Shown: positions 1 to 10,244 of the stretch, one piece after another
Layout: each line of letters begins with the position of its first letter
Numbering within the stretch: position 1 is the first letter of the stretch
Assembly: GCF_033546815.1 (NCBI RefSeq)
Contig: NZ_CP137846.1
Coordinates: 124,001-188,000, forward strand
Origin: Metamycoplasma subdolum
Lineage (GTDB): Bacteria; Bacillota_I; Bacilli_A; Mycoplasmatales; Metamycoplasmataceae
Reading direction: 5' to 3'
Length of the DNA: 64,000 bases
Notes under the pieces: generated by a model
Database searches by the model: none
The model's input: only the letters and a program-made list of their open reading frames with translations
What the model was told of the DNA's origin: nothing
Position numbers and translations under genes: made by a program

Positions 1-475
1 CTTTAAATCCATTAACATCAATTTTATGAGATGAATAAATGAAGTAATAATCTTTTCCTTCAAAGTTATGTTTTGCCTTATCTTTTGGAGTAATGAAAAT
101 TTCAAATCTCATTTTTAAATCATCTAAAACATATGAAAAAATAACGATAGTATATTTTTTTTTAAAATCAACTTTATCAACTTTTGTTCAAAAGAAAGAA
201 GTTGGTTTGATTCAAGTACTATCAATTAATTTTTGATTTAAAAATTTTTGATGATAATCTCTAATAAAATATTTGTCCTTTTCTTGAGGAATTTCAAAAT
301 CTTCAAATTTAAGATTTTTAATTTCTTCATCAGCAATTTTGAATGTTGGATCATCCATTGGTTTAGTTAAATATTTTTCAGGTAATTTAACATTGCAAGA
401 TGCACTAATAATAGGAAGAGCAACTGGCACTGAAATTAAAGGCGAAAGCATAAGTATTTTCTTGATTTTTTTCAT
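1..475 (-). CDS. Lipoprotein, 5' part only (runs off the left edge)
   Basis: The gene starts at 475 and is read leftwards; with TGA as Trp (first at 212-214) the frame stays open to base 1, so about 158 residues are present and the C-terminus is outside the window. The N-terminus has Lys residues, a hydrophobic stretch and the lipobox ISAS-C (Cys27), the classic mycoplasma prolipoprotein signal that LspA (also encoded here) would cut. The rest is hydrophilic, rich in Lys, Asp and Phe, and matches no family I recognise. There is no Shine-Dalgarno sequence; a TATAAT box lies 8 bases before the ATG. Surface lipoprotein is secure, function unknown. Confidence 0.85.
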
Positions 476-483
476 AATTTAAA

Positions 484-489
484 ATTATA
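484..489 (-). promoter_or_regulatory. -10 box of the lipoprotein gene, near-leaderless
   Basis: TATAAT on the minus strand with only 8 bases between it and the ATG at 475. Transcription would begin one or two bases before the start codon, so the mRNA would be leaderless. The intergenic 490-552 shows no other signal I can name. Confidence 0.6.
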
Positions 490-552
490 AGAAATAAGTT
501 AAATTAATAACGAATTTAGGAAAACTTTGCAAAAAAGCGTTACAGTATGTTT

Positions 553-1485
553 TTATTGATTTAGTTCTAAATAACAATTTTCAATTAAAAAATTAATAAT
601 TTTTTCTGATTTATTCTCATAATATTCAAGAAGTAAATCTCTATATTCATCAAGCTTATCCACTGGAACTACAATTATTCCCAAACCTTTACTAATTAAA
701 AAATGATTTCCAAAAATTACAGCAGTTCTCTTATTACCATCTAAAAATGTTTGAACTTTCATTAAATATGAAATTAGACGAGCAGCTTTTTCAACATCTG
801 AAAATGATTTGTTTTTAATTATTGTTTCAATATTTTCCTTAATTTGATTTTCAAAAGGAAGCGGTGGTAAATAAGTTGAACCGCTTATTGTTACTGCTAC
901 TTTTCTAATTTTGCCAGCATCATATGAAATTGATTCTTGGACCAATGCATTGATTTGACAAAGAATTGAAAAATTTGAAGGATAAGTTATTACATCTTTA
1001 TCTAAAATAAATTCTCAAGCATGTTTTAAATTTAATATTTTTTGAACATCCAAAGCATTCATATCATTGACTCTTCCGCCGTTTAAAAGAGTTTTTATTT
1101 GAGCATAAGTTATGAAAATGCCTTCAAGTTTTGATTGCTTATAGATTGAATCGACTAGGTTTCTACTTGCAAGATCAATATTTAGTTTGACTTTTTCGTT
1201 TAAATTTTTAGGTTTGTAATTTAAAGAATCAGTTCTTTTTCTAAGCTCTTTTAATCTTTTCTTGAGCACTCTTACTTTCAAATTATTTCTTTGAATTAAA
1301 TTAAAAAGTTCGTCACTAAATTCACCAACATATTTTGTTTGGAGTCTCCCACTTGTTCTAAAATGAACGTAAATAAACTTTTTGTTATTCGTTTGTCTTA
1401 TTTCTATAGATCCATGAACTAGAGATTCAATTGTTTCAGTAATTGAATTTATTTCATTTCTTATTGTGATGTAATTTTCGGCCAT
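553..1485 (-). CDS. Fic-domain protein with altered catalytic motif
   Basis: 310 residues once the TGA at 1015-1017 is read as Trp; standard-code reading splits it in two. The ATG at 1485 is chosen over in-frame ATGs at 1506 and 1497 because a GGAGG lies 5 bases upstream. Residues 1-100 are a basic region with a likely coiled helix (KVRVLKKRLKELRKR); the Fic core follows, with motif QTFLDGNKRTA at about 245-255. Fic enzymes transfer AMP or other phosphate-containing groups using the His of HPFx(D/E)GN(K/G)R. Here the His-Pro pair is Gln-Thr while F, DGN and KR remain, so the anion loop looks kept but the catalytic base is missing. Stand-alone gene downstream of the restriction cassette, same strand. 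Fold confidence is good, activity doubtful. Confidence 0.8.
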
Positions 1486-1598
1486 TGCAACCTCCATGTG
1501 AAACATTTTTAATTATTTTGTTACACAAAAGAAATTCATTGATGAATTTAAAGTGAATAATGTGGTTAAATAATGCCAATAAAAAATGTAAAAATTTT

Positions 1599-2750
1599 CT
1601 ACTTCAATTTCATATAATATTTTTTAACAGAGCTATATTTTAATTCTTTGAAGAAAATTTTTCCCGCAATGGTAGGGTTAAGCTGTCGAACAGAATTTAT
1701 ATCAAATTTTACACTTGAACCTAAATCCTTACAATTATCTAAAAATACAAAAAATAATGGGTTAATTTTATATCCTGAAATTTTGCCATCACTGCCCCTT
1801 GCTATTCTAAAATCTAAAACGTCTTTATTAACTATAGCTTGATGATCATCAACTTTTGCACCTATTTTATTTAAAAAGTTTCTTAAAGCATTTGGAGTTC
1901 ATACACAATAATGATTTCTTCCCGCCGGTCTTATTTCACCTTGAATTTCAGCTCATCTGCTAACTTGATTGGCGGGTATCATTGTTAAAGAGCCATCAAT
2001 ATCTTCAGTGACAATAACATCTGCATCCTTTTTGTAAAAATTATTTGATTTGCAATAATTATTTGAAACGGCAAAATCAATACTTTCAAATGAAAAATTA
2101 TTAATATTAGACCCCATAGAATTAAAGAAATTTAATCCTACTTGCTCTTTTAACATTAAGTCAAACTGTGGATTTTTTTCTAAAAATTCATCTTTAATTT
2201 TTAAAATTCCATCTTCTCCATATTTTGGTAAATCGGGTTCACTTGTTTTAGCACTTGGCTCTTTAAATTCGATTTTAAAAATTACAGGGTTGATAATAGT
2301 AATGAGAGCACTGTCTATTCCCCTGCTTCCGCCTGCTTGAATAAGCATTCTACTTTTATCTATAGATGAATAAACATAACGTGGGACCAAATTATAAGAA
2401 TGGAGTAATTGGATAATTTCGCCTGAAAGGAAAGAATTATTTATATCACAATTAATAAATAATTCTAATTTGAATAATTTTGCAAGGGCTTGTGCATAAA
2501 CACATTCACTAAAAACTGCTGATTGAATATAATTTTGATTTTCATAACTTTTTTTAATTTGATGTGATAATGCAGGGCATTTTTCATTTAACTCATTAAA
2601 ATCAAAATTTTGTGTTTTGTCAGTCAACTGTTTTCATAAATTATCTCTTTCTTCTTTATTAAAGATCACTTTCACAGGTTTGTGACTGTAAAATTCAGTA
2701 ATAATTTCTTTCTGTGCTTTTGTAAGCGGGGTTTCTTTATTAATCATCAT
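1599..2750 (-). CDS. Probable type II restriction endonuclease (PD-(D/E)XK)
   Basis: 383 residues (ATG at 2750 or 2747), ending at TAG 1599-1601; in-frame TGA codons at 2634 and 1953 encode Trp. I do not recognise the specificity. Support for a nuclease is the segment GID at about residue 146 followed 14 residues later by E-F-K (about 161-163) at the end of a hydrophobic strand (VIFKIEFKE), the layout of a PD-(D/E)XK core, then an acidic loop (EPDLPKYGEDG). The gene begins 13 bases after the methylase stop on the same strand, the normal partner position. It would cut DNA that the neighbouring adenine methylase leaves unmodified. Family motif plus context, no homology search. Confidence 0.65.
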
Positions 2751-2763
2751 TTATCCTTATCTA

Positions 2764-4419
2764 TCATTTGTTTTTGAAATATTGGTTAGCATGAACTTTT
2801 TCAAACATATTTTGCTTATATTCAATACCTATAATTTTAACAATTCTTTCATTTATTAAGTTTCTATAATGATCTGGAAATTTAATATTTTCTTGAACGA
2901 TGCCAGCGTTAACTTTTTTAATAATGTATTTTTTCTCGTCGTTGCACATTTTTTCTTTCATTTCCTTAAAAAAGATCATATCTTCTTTGGACAATAAATT
3001 AAAAGGAATTGGCATTTTGCTTAGTAGCCCAGAAGGGTAAGTAATTCCTCCGTCGTAAATTCTTCATCATCAATATGCAAAGCTTGAATTAATTAGACAA
3101 TATAAAAAATTTAGTGAGTCTTCATTTTCAAGATTAAGTTTTAAAGAGCCTGTTCTATCTAACTTTCTGCATGATGCTGCTGTAAAATATCTACATGTGT
3201 TTGGCATATCAACAAAATAAGTACTATCCTTTTTTGAAAGAAAATCAGATAATTTGTAGTTAGATTTTTTAATTCAAGCATTGTACAATTCTTCTAGTTC
3301 TGCTTGTACTTTTCTAAAATATGTATTTTGTTCATTTACAATTTGATACTCATGAGATAGAGTTTTTTCTAAGACTTCACATTTAAGCAATTTTTCTCTT
3401 TCCTCATTTTTAAAACGAATAAGATGTGAAATTTTATAACCTTTTCTTGAGACATTTTTATGCATTACAGTAATAGCAGCCCGCACAGAGTTTGAAGTAT
3501 TAGTATTAAAAATACCGTGTTTTCTGCCATAAAATATATTTCCAGGAACGTTATCAAATGAAACAACAAATCCGTAACCTAGTTCGCACATTTTCTTTCT
3601 TAAAGAATAAAACTTGTTGCCAGATATAAAACTAAACGGCGTAATAATCACAGTTGAGTCAGCTTCATTGAATATTTTTTCCATAAATGTTGAATAAAGT
3701 TCTTTAGTGTCGAGCAACACTTTAGTTGGTGCTCAATAATTTTCAATCGTTTTAATCGCAGCGTAAGGTGGATTAGATATTACTTTGGAATTTCTAGGAA
3801 GATGAATATCTGGGTCTAAAAAATCACAATAAAAATCATGAATAACTGAATCATCATCAATTTTATATTTTATAGCAATAGACGTTTTACAAATTTTTAA
3901 GGCGATATGATCTAAGTCGTATAAATATAATTTTCCGGAGTTAATTAGTTTTCTTGCTTTTTGATATCCAAGCTTTTCAAGATAAGTAAGAATAAGCTTG
4001 CCTGTTCCACAAGCAACATCACAAACATTTTCTTCCTTGCATTCATCAAATCAATTAGCCATTACATTAGCAATATCATTAGGGGTATAGTATTGACCAC
4101 TTTTTTTCTTTAAAAATTTATCGCGAATTGCCAAACCAATTTCATACATTTCACCAAAATTTGAAATAGTTAAGAATTTTTTATCTTCCCCATTTTGAAG
4201 AACAAATGCACAAATGTAGTCTCATGTAGTTTCTAAGCCGATGTTTTCTACGTCTTCAATATATAAATCTAAACTATAATTTTGAAGTCTTGAAATAATT
4301 ATCTTGTTTAATGCTTTTGCGGGCTTATTATGGTAACTTTCATTATTTTTTCTTGAGATGCTTTCATCAAAACCATTAAATAAGTTAATTTGTTCAAAGT
4401 TATCCAATTTTTTATGCAT
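2764..4419 (-). CDS. N6-adenine-specific DNA methyltransferase
   Basis: 551 residues after reading several TGA as Trp; standard code breaks it into at least three pieces. The SAM-binding motif I, DVACGTGKL, lies near residues 132-140, and the catalytic NPPY motif is at 216-219. Downstream, the run AYWWWRIYDGG followed by LLSKMPIPF resembles the target-recognition half of type II gamma-class enzymes. It methylates adenine in its target site, protecting the chromosome from the partner nuclease at 1599-2750. The ATG lies inside the end of the upstream regulator ORF (8-base overlap), so the two are translationally coupled. High confidence for class, none for target sequence. Confidence 0.92.
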
Positions 4420-4597
4420 AAATTCCCTCTTTTTCGAATAGCTTTTTTAACTTTCTTTTTGATTTCATAGTAGGTTCAAATAACCCTTGTTCTCATCTAT
4501 TTACACTAGCAAAAGAAACTCCAAGCTTTTTTGCTAATTCTTCTTGGGTGCATAAAACTTTTTCGCGATATTCTTTAATTTTGACTGGATAATTCAT
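4412..4597 (-). CDS. XRE-family HTH regulator (C-protein-like) of the R-M cassette
   Basis: 61 residues, beginning MNYPVKIKEYREK, with one TGA read as Trp. The helix-turn-helix is clear: TQEELAKKLGVSFASVNRWE at about 18-37, the classic XRE arrangement. Its stop overlaps the methylase start: bases 4412-4419 are shared. Small XRE proteins encoded immediately before R-M genes (controller or C proteins) delay nuclease expression until the host is methylated, by binding their own promoter. That role is inferred from position and size. No strong Shine-Dalgarno; the start is set by the only in-frame ATG before the HTH. Confidence 0.88.
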
Positions 4598-4599
4598 AC

Positions 4600-4622
4600 T
4601 AAACCTTTTTACACTATTATAA
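4600..4622 (-). promoter_or_regulatory. R-M cassette promoter and possible operator
   Basis: On the minus strand a perfect TATAAT (4616-4621) lies 18 bases before the regulator ATG. It is bracketed by two copies of AGTGT whose starts are 11 bases apart, one on each side of the -10, a spacing of one helical turn that could suit binding by the XRE regulator. The -10 is seen directly; the operator is conjecture. Confidence 0.5.
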
Positions 4623-4662
4623 CACTTTTTTACATGCCAAAAATTTGATTATAAAAAAGGAG

Positions 4663-5766
4663 CTATTTTGCAATTTTGAAGTAGCAAACATCTCCATCTT
4701 TCATTATGTAATTTCTGCCTTCAAGGTTTATCTTGCCAGCTTCACGAGCACCTTTTTCACCATTGTGTTCAATATAATCATCATATTTTATAACTTCTGC
4801 TTTAACGAATTTCTTTTCAAAATCAGTGTGAATAATTCCTGCACATTCTGCTGCGTTCATACCATTTTTAAAAACTCAAGCACGAGCTTCAACTTCGCCA
4901 GCAGTGAAGTAAGTTGATTGATTTAAAATGTAAAAACTTGTTTTAATAATTTGATTTAAACCCGATTCTTGAATATTATACTCAGATAAAAAAAGTTCTT
5001 TTTCTTTGCCTGAAAAGGTTGAAAGTTCTTGTTCGAGTTTAATGCAAATTGGAATTAATTTTTCATTTGATTTATCTAAAAATTCTTTTAATTTTAAATA
5101 ATGTTTTGCTTCATTTAAGTTTTTAAAATCATTTGTACTAAGGTTTGCAACATAAATTGTTGGCTTAGAAGTTAAGAGTTGATATGACTTAATAATTGCT
5201 TTTTCTTTTTCGTCTAAATCAAGATTTTTAACCATCTTTTCTTCAATAAGCCAGTTTTTCAATTTTATACATGTATCAAGTTCAAATTTCAAATTCTTGT
5301 CATTAGAATTTATTGCTTTTTTGCCAATCCTTGAAATAACATTTTCAACAGTTTGAAGATCAGCTAAAATAAGCTCTAAATTAATTATATTCAAGTCACG
5401 AATTGGATCTATTGAAGAGGCAACGTGCATTATATTTGAATCTTCAAAGCATCTTATTACATGAACTATTGCATCAACTTCACGGATGTTTGCCAAAAAC
5501 TTATTTCCAAGCCCTTCGCCCTTACTTGCTCCTTCAACAAGACCGGCAATATCAACAAATTGAAATGTTGCTGGTGTTATTTTTTTAGCATTAACAATCT
5601 TTGCTAATTTCAAAAGTCTATCATCTTCTAAATTAACAATAGCAACGTTGGGTTCAATAGTAGTAAAGGCATAATTTGCACTTTCTGCTTCCACTAAAGT
5701 TAAGGCAGAAAAAAGTGAAGATTTTCCCACATTTGGCATTCCAACAATCCCAGCTTTTAGTGACAT
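4663..5766 (-). CDS. ychF: YchF/OLA1-type ribosome-associated GTPase/ATPase
   Basis: 367 residues; a single TGA (4873-4875) is Trp in ARAWVFKNG. The G-domain starts at once: P-loop GMPNVGKS at 9-16, switch region, then DIAGLVEGASKGEGLGNKFL (the G3 box characteristic of YchF). The C-terminal TGS domain holds WVFKNGMNAAECAGIIHTDFEKKFVKAEV. YchF is a conserved ribosome-associated ATPase tied to translation and stress. Length matches the family (about 365). The start has a GGAGG 6 bases upstream. Divergent from tdk and co-directional with the R-M cassette, which has its own promoter. Confidence 0.97.
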
Positions 5767-5791
5767 TTTGCCTCCTTAAATATTATTTACA

Positions 5792-5797
5792 ATTATA
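5792..5797 (-). promoter_or_regulatory. ychF -10 box
   Basis: TATAAT on the minus strand 25 bases before the ychF ATG, with an AAGGAGG ribosome site between. The -35 region is not convincing. Confidence 0.55.
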
Positions 5798-5866
5798 TAT
5801 TAAATAGATTTTTTTAAACCTTTTATTAAGTTTTCAAAATTTTCAAATTTAAAGTTTATAACTCGT

Positions 5867-5872
5867 TATAAT
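5867..5872 (+). promoter_or_regulatory. tdk -10 box
   Basis: TATAAT 20 bases before the tdk ATG, divergent from the ychF promoter. The ribosome site before tdk is AGGGTG. Confidence 0.55.
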
Positions 5873-5892
5873 AATGGTTTAGGGTGATATAA

Positions 5893-6474
5893 ATGTATAA
5901 GAATTTTAACGAAGGAATGATTGAAGTAATAACAGGACCAATGTTTTCAGGGAAGAGTGAAGAGCTTTTAAAAAGACTAAGAATTTTAGAATATGCTAAA
6001 CTAAAACCATTAGTTGTTAAGCCACAATTTGACTCACGTTTTTCTCGAGAAAAGATAGTAAGCCGTTCTGGCGTAAGTCATGAAACTTTTACAATAAAAA
6101 ATTCAAAAGATATTTTTGATCTATTGAAGAAGGATAGCTACAAGGCTGTTTTAATTGATGAAGCAAACTTTTTTGATGATGGCCTTGTAGAAGTTGCAGA
6201 TGAACTTGCTAATCGTGGTTATTTAGTAATAGTAGCAGGATTGGATCAAAACTTTATGAGAAAACCTTTTGGACCAATGGCGTCTTTAATGGCAATTGCT
6301 GAAAGAGTAACTAAACTTCAAGCAATTTGTACAATTTGTCAACATGCTGCTTCGACTTCTTTTAGAAAAGTGTCTTCTAAAATTGAACATCTTTTAGGCG
6401 ATGAAGATGAATATGAAGCAAGATGCAGAAAATGTCACCTTAAAGGTGAAAAGGCTAAGCAACAAAATAGTTAA
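5893..6474 (+). CDS. tdk: Thymidine kinase (type II)
   Basis: 193 residues, the normal length for the bacterial TK1-like enzyme that phosphorylates thymidine with ATP for nucleotide salvage. The P-loop GPMFSGKSEE is at about 15-24; DEANFFDD is the Walker B segment; the zinc-binding tetrad appears as CTIC about residue 150 and CRKC near the C-terminus. The lasso segment around ASTSF is present. Mycoplasmas cannot make pyrimidines de novo, so salvage kinases are needed. Followed 40 bases later by tRNA-Lys. Confidence 0.97.
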   Translation: MYKNFNEGMIEVITGPMFSGKSEELLKRLRILEYAKLKPLVVKPQFDSRFSREKIVSRSGVSHETFTIKNSKDIFDLLKKDSYKAVLIDEANFFDDGLVEVADELANRGYLVIVAGLDQNFMRKPFGPMASLMAIAERVTKLQAICTICQHAASTSFRKVSSKIEHLLGDEDEYEARCRKCHLKGEKAKQQNS

Positions 6475-6514
6475 TTTTCAAGCAAAATGATTTATAATTT
6501 CTAATGCTTTTAGA

Positions 6515-6590
6515 GCATCCTTAGCTCAGTTGGCAGAGCAAGGGACTCTTAATCCCTGGGTCGTGGGTTCGAGCCCCACAGGATGTACCA
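6515..6590 (+). tRNA. tRNA-Lys (anticodon CTT)
   Basis: 76 nt cloverleaf with encoded CCA. Acceptor GCATCCT pairs with AGGATGT (one G-T at the end), D arm with GCTCAGTTGGCAGAGC, anticodon stem AGGGA/TCCCT with loop CTCTTAA, T arm GTGGG-TTCGAGC-CCCAC. Reads AAG. A second Lys tRNA (TTT) is at 46971. Confidence 0.97.
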
Positions 6591-6597
6591 TATAAAA

Positions 6598-6624
6598 AAC
6601 ACCACTTAAGGTAGTGGCGTTTTT
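6598..6624. terminator. Bidirectional terminator between tRNA-Lys and clpB
   Basis: Hairpin CACCACT / AGTGGCG (one mismatch) followed by T8 on the plus strand and preceded by an A-run that gives T's on the minus strand, so it can end both the tRNA transcript and clpB. Confidence 0.8.
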
Positions 6625-6625
6625 T

Positions 6626-8779
6626 TTAATTTAAATCATTTTCTTGATCTGAAACAACAATTTCATCTTTTTTAAGAAAAACAAATACTTTGTCTCCCTC
6701 TTTAACTTTATTGTCAATAATCAAGATTGCAAGTTTATTTTCAATATTTTTTTGAATATATCTTTTAATTGGCCTTGCTCCAAAATTAGGATCATATGCT
6801 TCTTTCGCAATAAAGTCAATAACTTCTTGGTCAACTTCAAGAGAAATACTTTGATTTTTATTAACTCTATTTTTAAGTTTATTAATTTCAAGTTGAACAA
6901 TACTTTTTGTAACTTTTTGATCCAAACTATTAAACATAATAATTTCATCAATTCTATTAATAAATTCAGGTTTCATTTTAGTTAATAAAAGTCTTTTTAG
7001 ATTTTCATAATTTGCTTTTTTATCTAATATCAACTCACTTCCAATATTTGAAGTCATGATGATTATTGTATTTCTAAAGTTTACGCTTCTTCCTTTACTA
7101 TCAGTAAGTTGTCCGTTATCTAAAATTTGTAAGAGCAGGTTTAAAACATCAGGATGAGCTTTTTCAATTTCATCAAAAAGCACGATTGAATAAGGAAGCC
7201 TTCTTACTTTTTCAGTTAGTTGTCCACCTTCTTCAAAACCAACATAGCCTGGTGCTGAACCAATCATTTTTGAGCCTGATTGTTTTTCCATATATTCAGA
7301 CATATCAAGTCTAATAATATGATTTTCATTATCAAATAAAGCTTCAGCTAAACTACGTGCAACTTCAGTTTTTCCAACACCTGTTGGGCCTAAAAATATG
7401 AATGAACCAATTGGACGATTTGGATCATTTATGTTAGCTTTTGCTCTTTGAATTGCTTCACTAACTTTCTCTAAAGCTTCGTCTTGACCTTTGACTCTTT
7501 TAGCTAAAGTTTCCTTTAAATTTAATAGTTTTTCTCGTTGACTTTCAAGTAATTTTGTAACTGGAATTTTAGTTCATCTTGATACAATATTTGCAATTTC
7601 TTCAGCATCAACTACTTCTTTAATTAATCTATTTTTACTGTTTCTTAACTTAGTTTCAAGCTTTTGCAAATCAGATTGCATACTTGGTAAAAGTACATAC
7701 ATTATTTTAGATGCTTCAACGTATTTTCCTTCACTTTGAAGAAGAGCAAGTTTGGCTTTTGAATCATCAATTTCCTGTTTTAATGAACTTATTTTTTGAA
7801 TATCAGCTTTTTCTGAATTTAATCTTTCTTCAAGTTCTTTTTTGTCTTTTTTAAGTTCAACAAGTTCTTTATTTATTTCATTAATTTTTTCTTCATCTTT
7901 TTTTGTTTTTGATTTCTTATCTGAATCAAGCAATCCCGCTTTTTCAATTTCAAGTTGTGCAATTTTTTGTTCAACTTTTTCCAAAGGTTCGGGCAAATAA
8001 TTCATCTCAGTTCTAATGTTACTTGCTGCTTCATCAATTAAGTCGATTGCTTTATCAGGCAAGAATCTATCTGATATATATCTTGAAGATAAGTTAGCCG
8101 CAGCAACCAATGCTTCATCTTCAATTTTTACTTTGTGAAAAGTTTCATATCTTTCTTTAATTCCACGCAAGATTGTAACTGTGTCTTCAATTGAAGGTTC
8201 GCTCACAATTACCTTTTGCATTCTTCTTTCAAATGCTGCATCTTTTTCAATATGTTTTCTATATTCATCGAGTGTAGTTGCACCAATTAAATGCAATGTT
8301 CCTCTTGCCATCATTGGCTTTAAAATATTAGCAGCATCCATTGTATTTTCACCAACTGCACCGCTTCCAATAATGTTATGAATTTCATCAATGAAAAGAA
8401 TAATTTCGCCATCAGATTTAACAACTTCATCAATTAAACCTTTCAGTCTTTCTTCAAACATTCCCCGATATTGAGTACCTGCTACCATTGCTGCTAAATC
8501 AATTTCGATAATCTTTTTTCCTTTAAGGTTTGTTGGAACTTTTCCTTCAACAATTTTTCTAGCAAGTCCTTCAACAACAGCAGTTTTTCCAACTCCAGGT
8601 TCTCCAACTAAAACAGGATTGTTTTTCATTTTTCTAGATAAAACTCTCATTAAAGTTCTTATTTCATCATCACGATTAATTACTGGTTCAAGTTTGTTTT
8701 CTTGAGCAAGTTTAGTTAAATCTTTTCCATATTTTTCAATCGCTTTTCTTGAATCATTTGGTTCTCATGTTGCATTCAT
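6626..8779 (-). CDS. clpB: ClpB disaggregase lacking the N-terminal domain
   Basis: 717 residues versus about 860 in most bacteria: the protein begins almost directly with AAA-1, the substrate-interacting N-domain being absent as in other mycoplasmas. Walker A1 GEPGVGKT is at about 59-66, Walker B1 [11 protein letters not shown] follows, a long Glu/Lys coiled-coil M-domain lies at about 280-390, and the second AAA module has a GKT Walker A near residue 465, [13 protein letters not shown], and [10 protein letters not shown] at the C-terminus. It threads aggregated proteins with DnaK. ATG at 8779 has an upstream GGAGGT. Several TGA codons are Trp. Controlled by the CIRCE site upstream. Confidence 0.97.
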
Positions 8780-8810
8780 TTTCTAATACCTCCATCATGT
8801 TTATATTGAA

Positions 8811-8840
8811 ATTATAGCACCTTTTTTGGCACTCACACAA
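8811..8840 (-). promoter_or_regulatory. clpB promoter
   Basis: On the minus strand TATAAT at 8811-8816 and TTGTGT at 8835-8840, spaced by 18 bases. The -35 box lies inside the CIRCE spacer, so HrcA bound there would block polymerase directly. Confidence 0.75.
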
Positions 8841-8852
8841 AAAGAGTGCTAA
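8826..8852. promoter_or_regulatory. CIRCE operator (HrcA site)
   Basis: Inverted repeat of 9-bp arms with a 9-bp spacer: minus strand TTAGCACTC - N9 - GAGTGCCAA, one mismatch from the consensus TTAGCACTC-N9-GAGTGCTAA. CIRCE is bound by the heat-shock repressor HrcA. hrcA itself is not in this window. Confidence 0.95.
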
Positions 8853-8954
8853 ATTTTCAAGGATAGTTTTTTGCTTAAAAAACTCTTTTTATATAAAGTT
8901 ATTTTTTAACTATTAAAATACTTAATATTAAATTTAGTTTTTTTAAAAAAGTCT

Positions 8955-8960
8955 TATAAT
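8955..8960 (+). promoter_or_regulatory. -10 box of the ATP synthase operon
   Basis: TATAAT 32 bases before the AtpI-like start codon. A TTTAGT about 17 bases upstream could act as a weak -35. No further promoter-like box is evident inside the operon. Confidence 0.55.
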
Positions 8961-8992
8961 TCAAATAAGGTTATTTATAACCGTGAGTTTTC

Positions 8993-9454
8993 ATGAAGGA
9001 CACATTAAATAAGAGACACTGAGTTATATTTTTCACATTAAATCTAGTAATGCTTCTTGGTTATATTACAGTTAGTTATTTCAATTATTCGCTTGTAATA
9101 GGTCACCTAGCAGGTGTTGTTAGTTTTTTATTTTTTTCTCTTAGTATAAGCTTGCTTTTTAGAGAAAATAAACAAAAAGAAGGTGAAAAAAGTATTAAAA
9201 AGACTAAATCAATCAAGGTTGTTTTATTTCTTTTAATTGCATTAGTAAACACTTTGATTATTTTTGGATGTGCAGGTCTCAATTATTTACTTAGAACTCA
9301 AAATCCTTACCAATCTATTGGCTTTTGACCAATAAATCTTATTACATTTGCTACACCTTACACTTTGATTTTAATATCAGCAATAGTGGAAATTGTTTTG
9401 GTAAGACTTGATCGTAAGAAAGGAAAAGAAGATGGACAGATTGCTCAAACTTAA
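8993..9454 (+). CDS. AtpI-like four-helix membrane protein
   Basis: 153 residues, beginning MKDTLNKRHW, TGA read as Trp twice. Four hydrophobic segments (about 10-30, 37-58, 76-98, 115-135) separated by basic loops. Position directly before atpB, size and topology match AtpI/UncI, thought to assist c-ring assembly, but the sequence is poorly conserved in the family. The last 23 bases overlap atpB, so the two are coupled. An ATG at 9050 is possible but would remove the first helix. Confidence 0.7.
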
Positions 9455-10235
9455 TTGATTTGGTTCAAGCAAAATCCAAGAGAATCAAATTTTTACTCTT
9501 GGAATTTTAATTGTCATTGTCTTTATTTTGTCAATTTTAATTTACATTGCAATTAAAAGACAAAAAGTTGAAAAAGCACCAAATCAAGCTTTAGTTTTAG
9601 TTGAATCAGCATTTGTTTCACTTGATACTTTTTCAAATGAAATGCATAATAAAAAGTTAGAAAAAGCTAACCCTTATTTTATTACGCTATTTATTTTCTT
9701 TTTATTTGGACATCTGCTTTCACTTTTTGGAATTGCACCAGTTGGAGGTGCTGTTAGCGTAGTGCTTGCAGCAACTGCAATTACATGAGTTGTTACAATT
9801 TCATTAAATATTTTTTATCAAAAAATTCATTTCTTTCTAAAATGTATTAATCCGCTTGAAATTGCAGGAATGGTAACTCCAATAATTTCTCTTACTTTCC
9901 GTATGTTTGGAAACATTATTGGTGGAGTTGTTTTAACTGTTTTAACTCATGCTTTTCTAAATCATATTTGAGGAAAAATTATTGGTACTGAAGTTTCAAA
10001 AGAATCTTGAAGTGTAATTAATCCTTTGGCAATTATAGTCACACCATTTTTAAATCTATATTTTGACTTTTTTGCCGGAAGTATTCAAGCTTTTGTCTTT
10101 ATGACATTAACGATATCTTATTGATCTCAAGCAAGTGAAGAAAATGTAAAAGATAAACATCGTAAGAAAATTAAAGAATGAAAACAAGAAATTATTAAAA
10201 ATAAAGAATCTGTTGGCGAAAAATCCAACGTTTAA
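9432..10235 (+). CDS. atpB: ATP synthase subunit a
   Basis: 267 residues; start at 9432 within the end of the preceding gene, with an AGGAAAAG ribosome site. Multi-helix membrane protein that forms the proton half-channels with the c-ring. The essential arginine helix is visible as ISLTFRMFGNIIGG, and the C-terminal helices run LNLYFDFFAGSIQAFVFMTL. Many TGA codons are Trp. In fermentative mycoplasmas the enzyme mainly hydrolyses ATP to energise the membrane. Confidence 0.95.
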
Positions 10236-10244
10236 GGAGAAAAT

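Noticed and set aside
1648-1842. 64-codon plus-strand ORF
   Set aside because: Lies wholly inside the minus-strand nuclease gene 1599-2750; no ribosome site, shadow frame.
6724-6985. ORFs on both strands within clpB
   Set aside because: Out-of-frame or antisense shadows of a strongly conserved gene.
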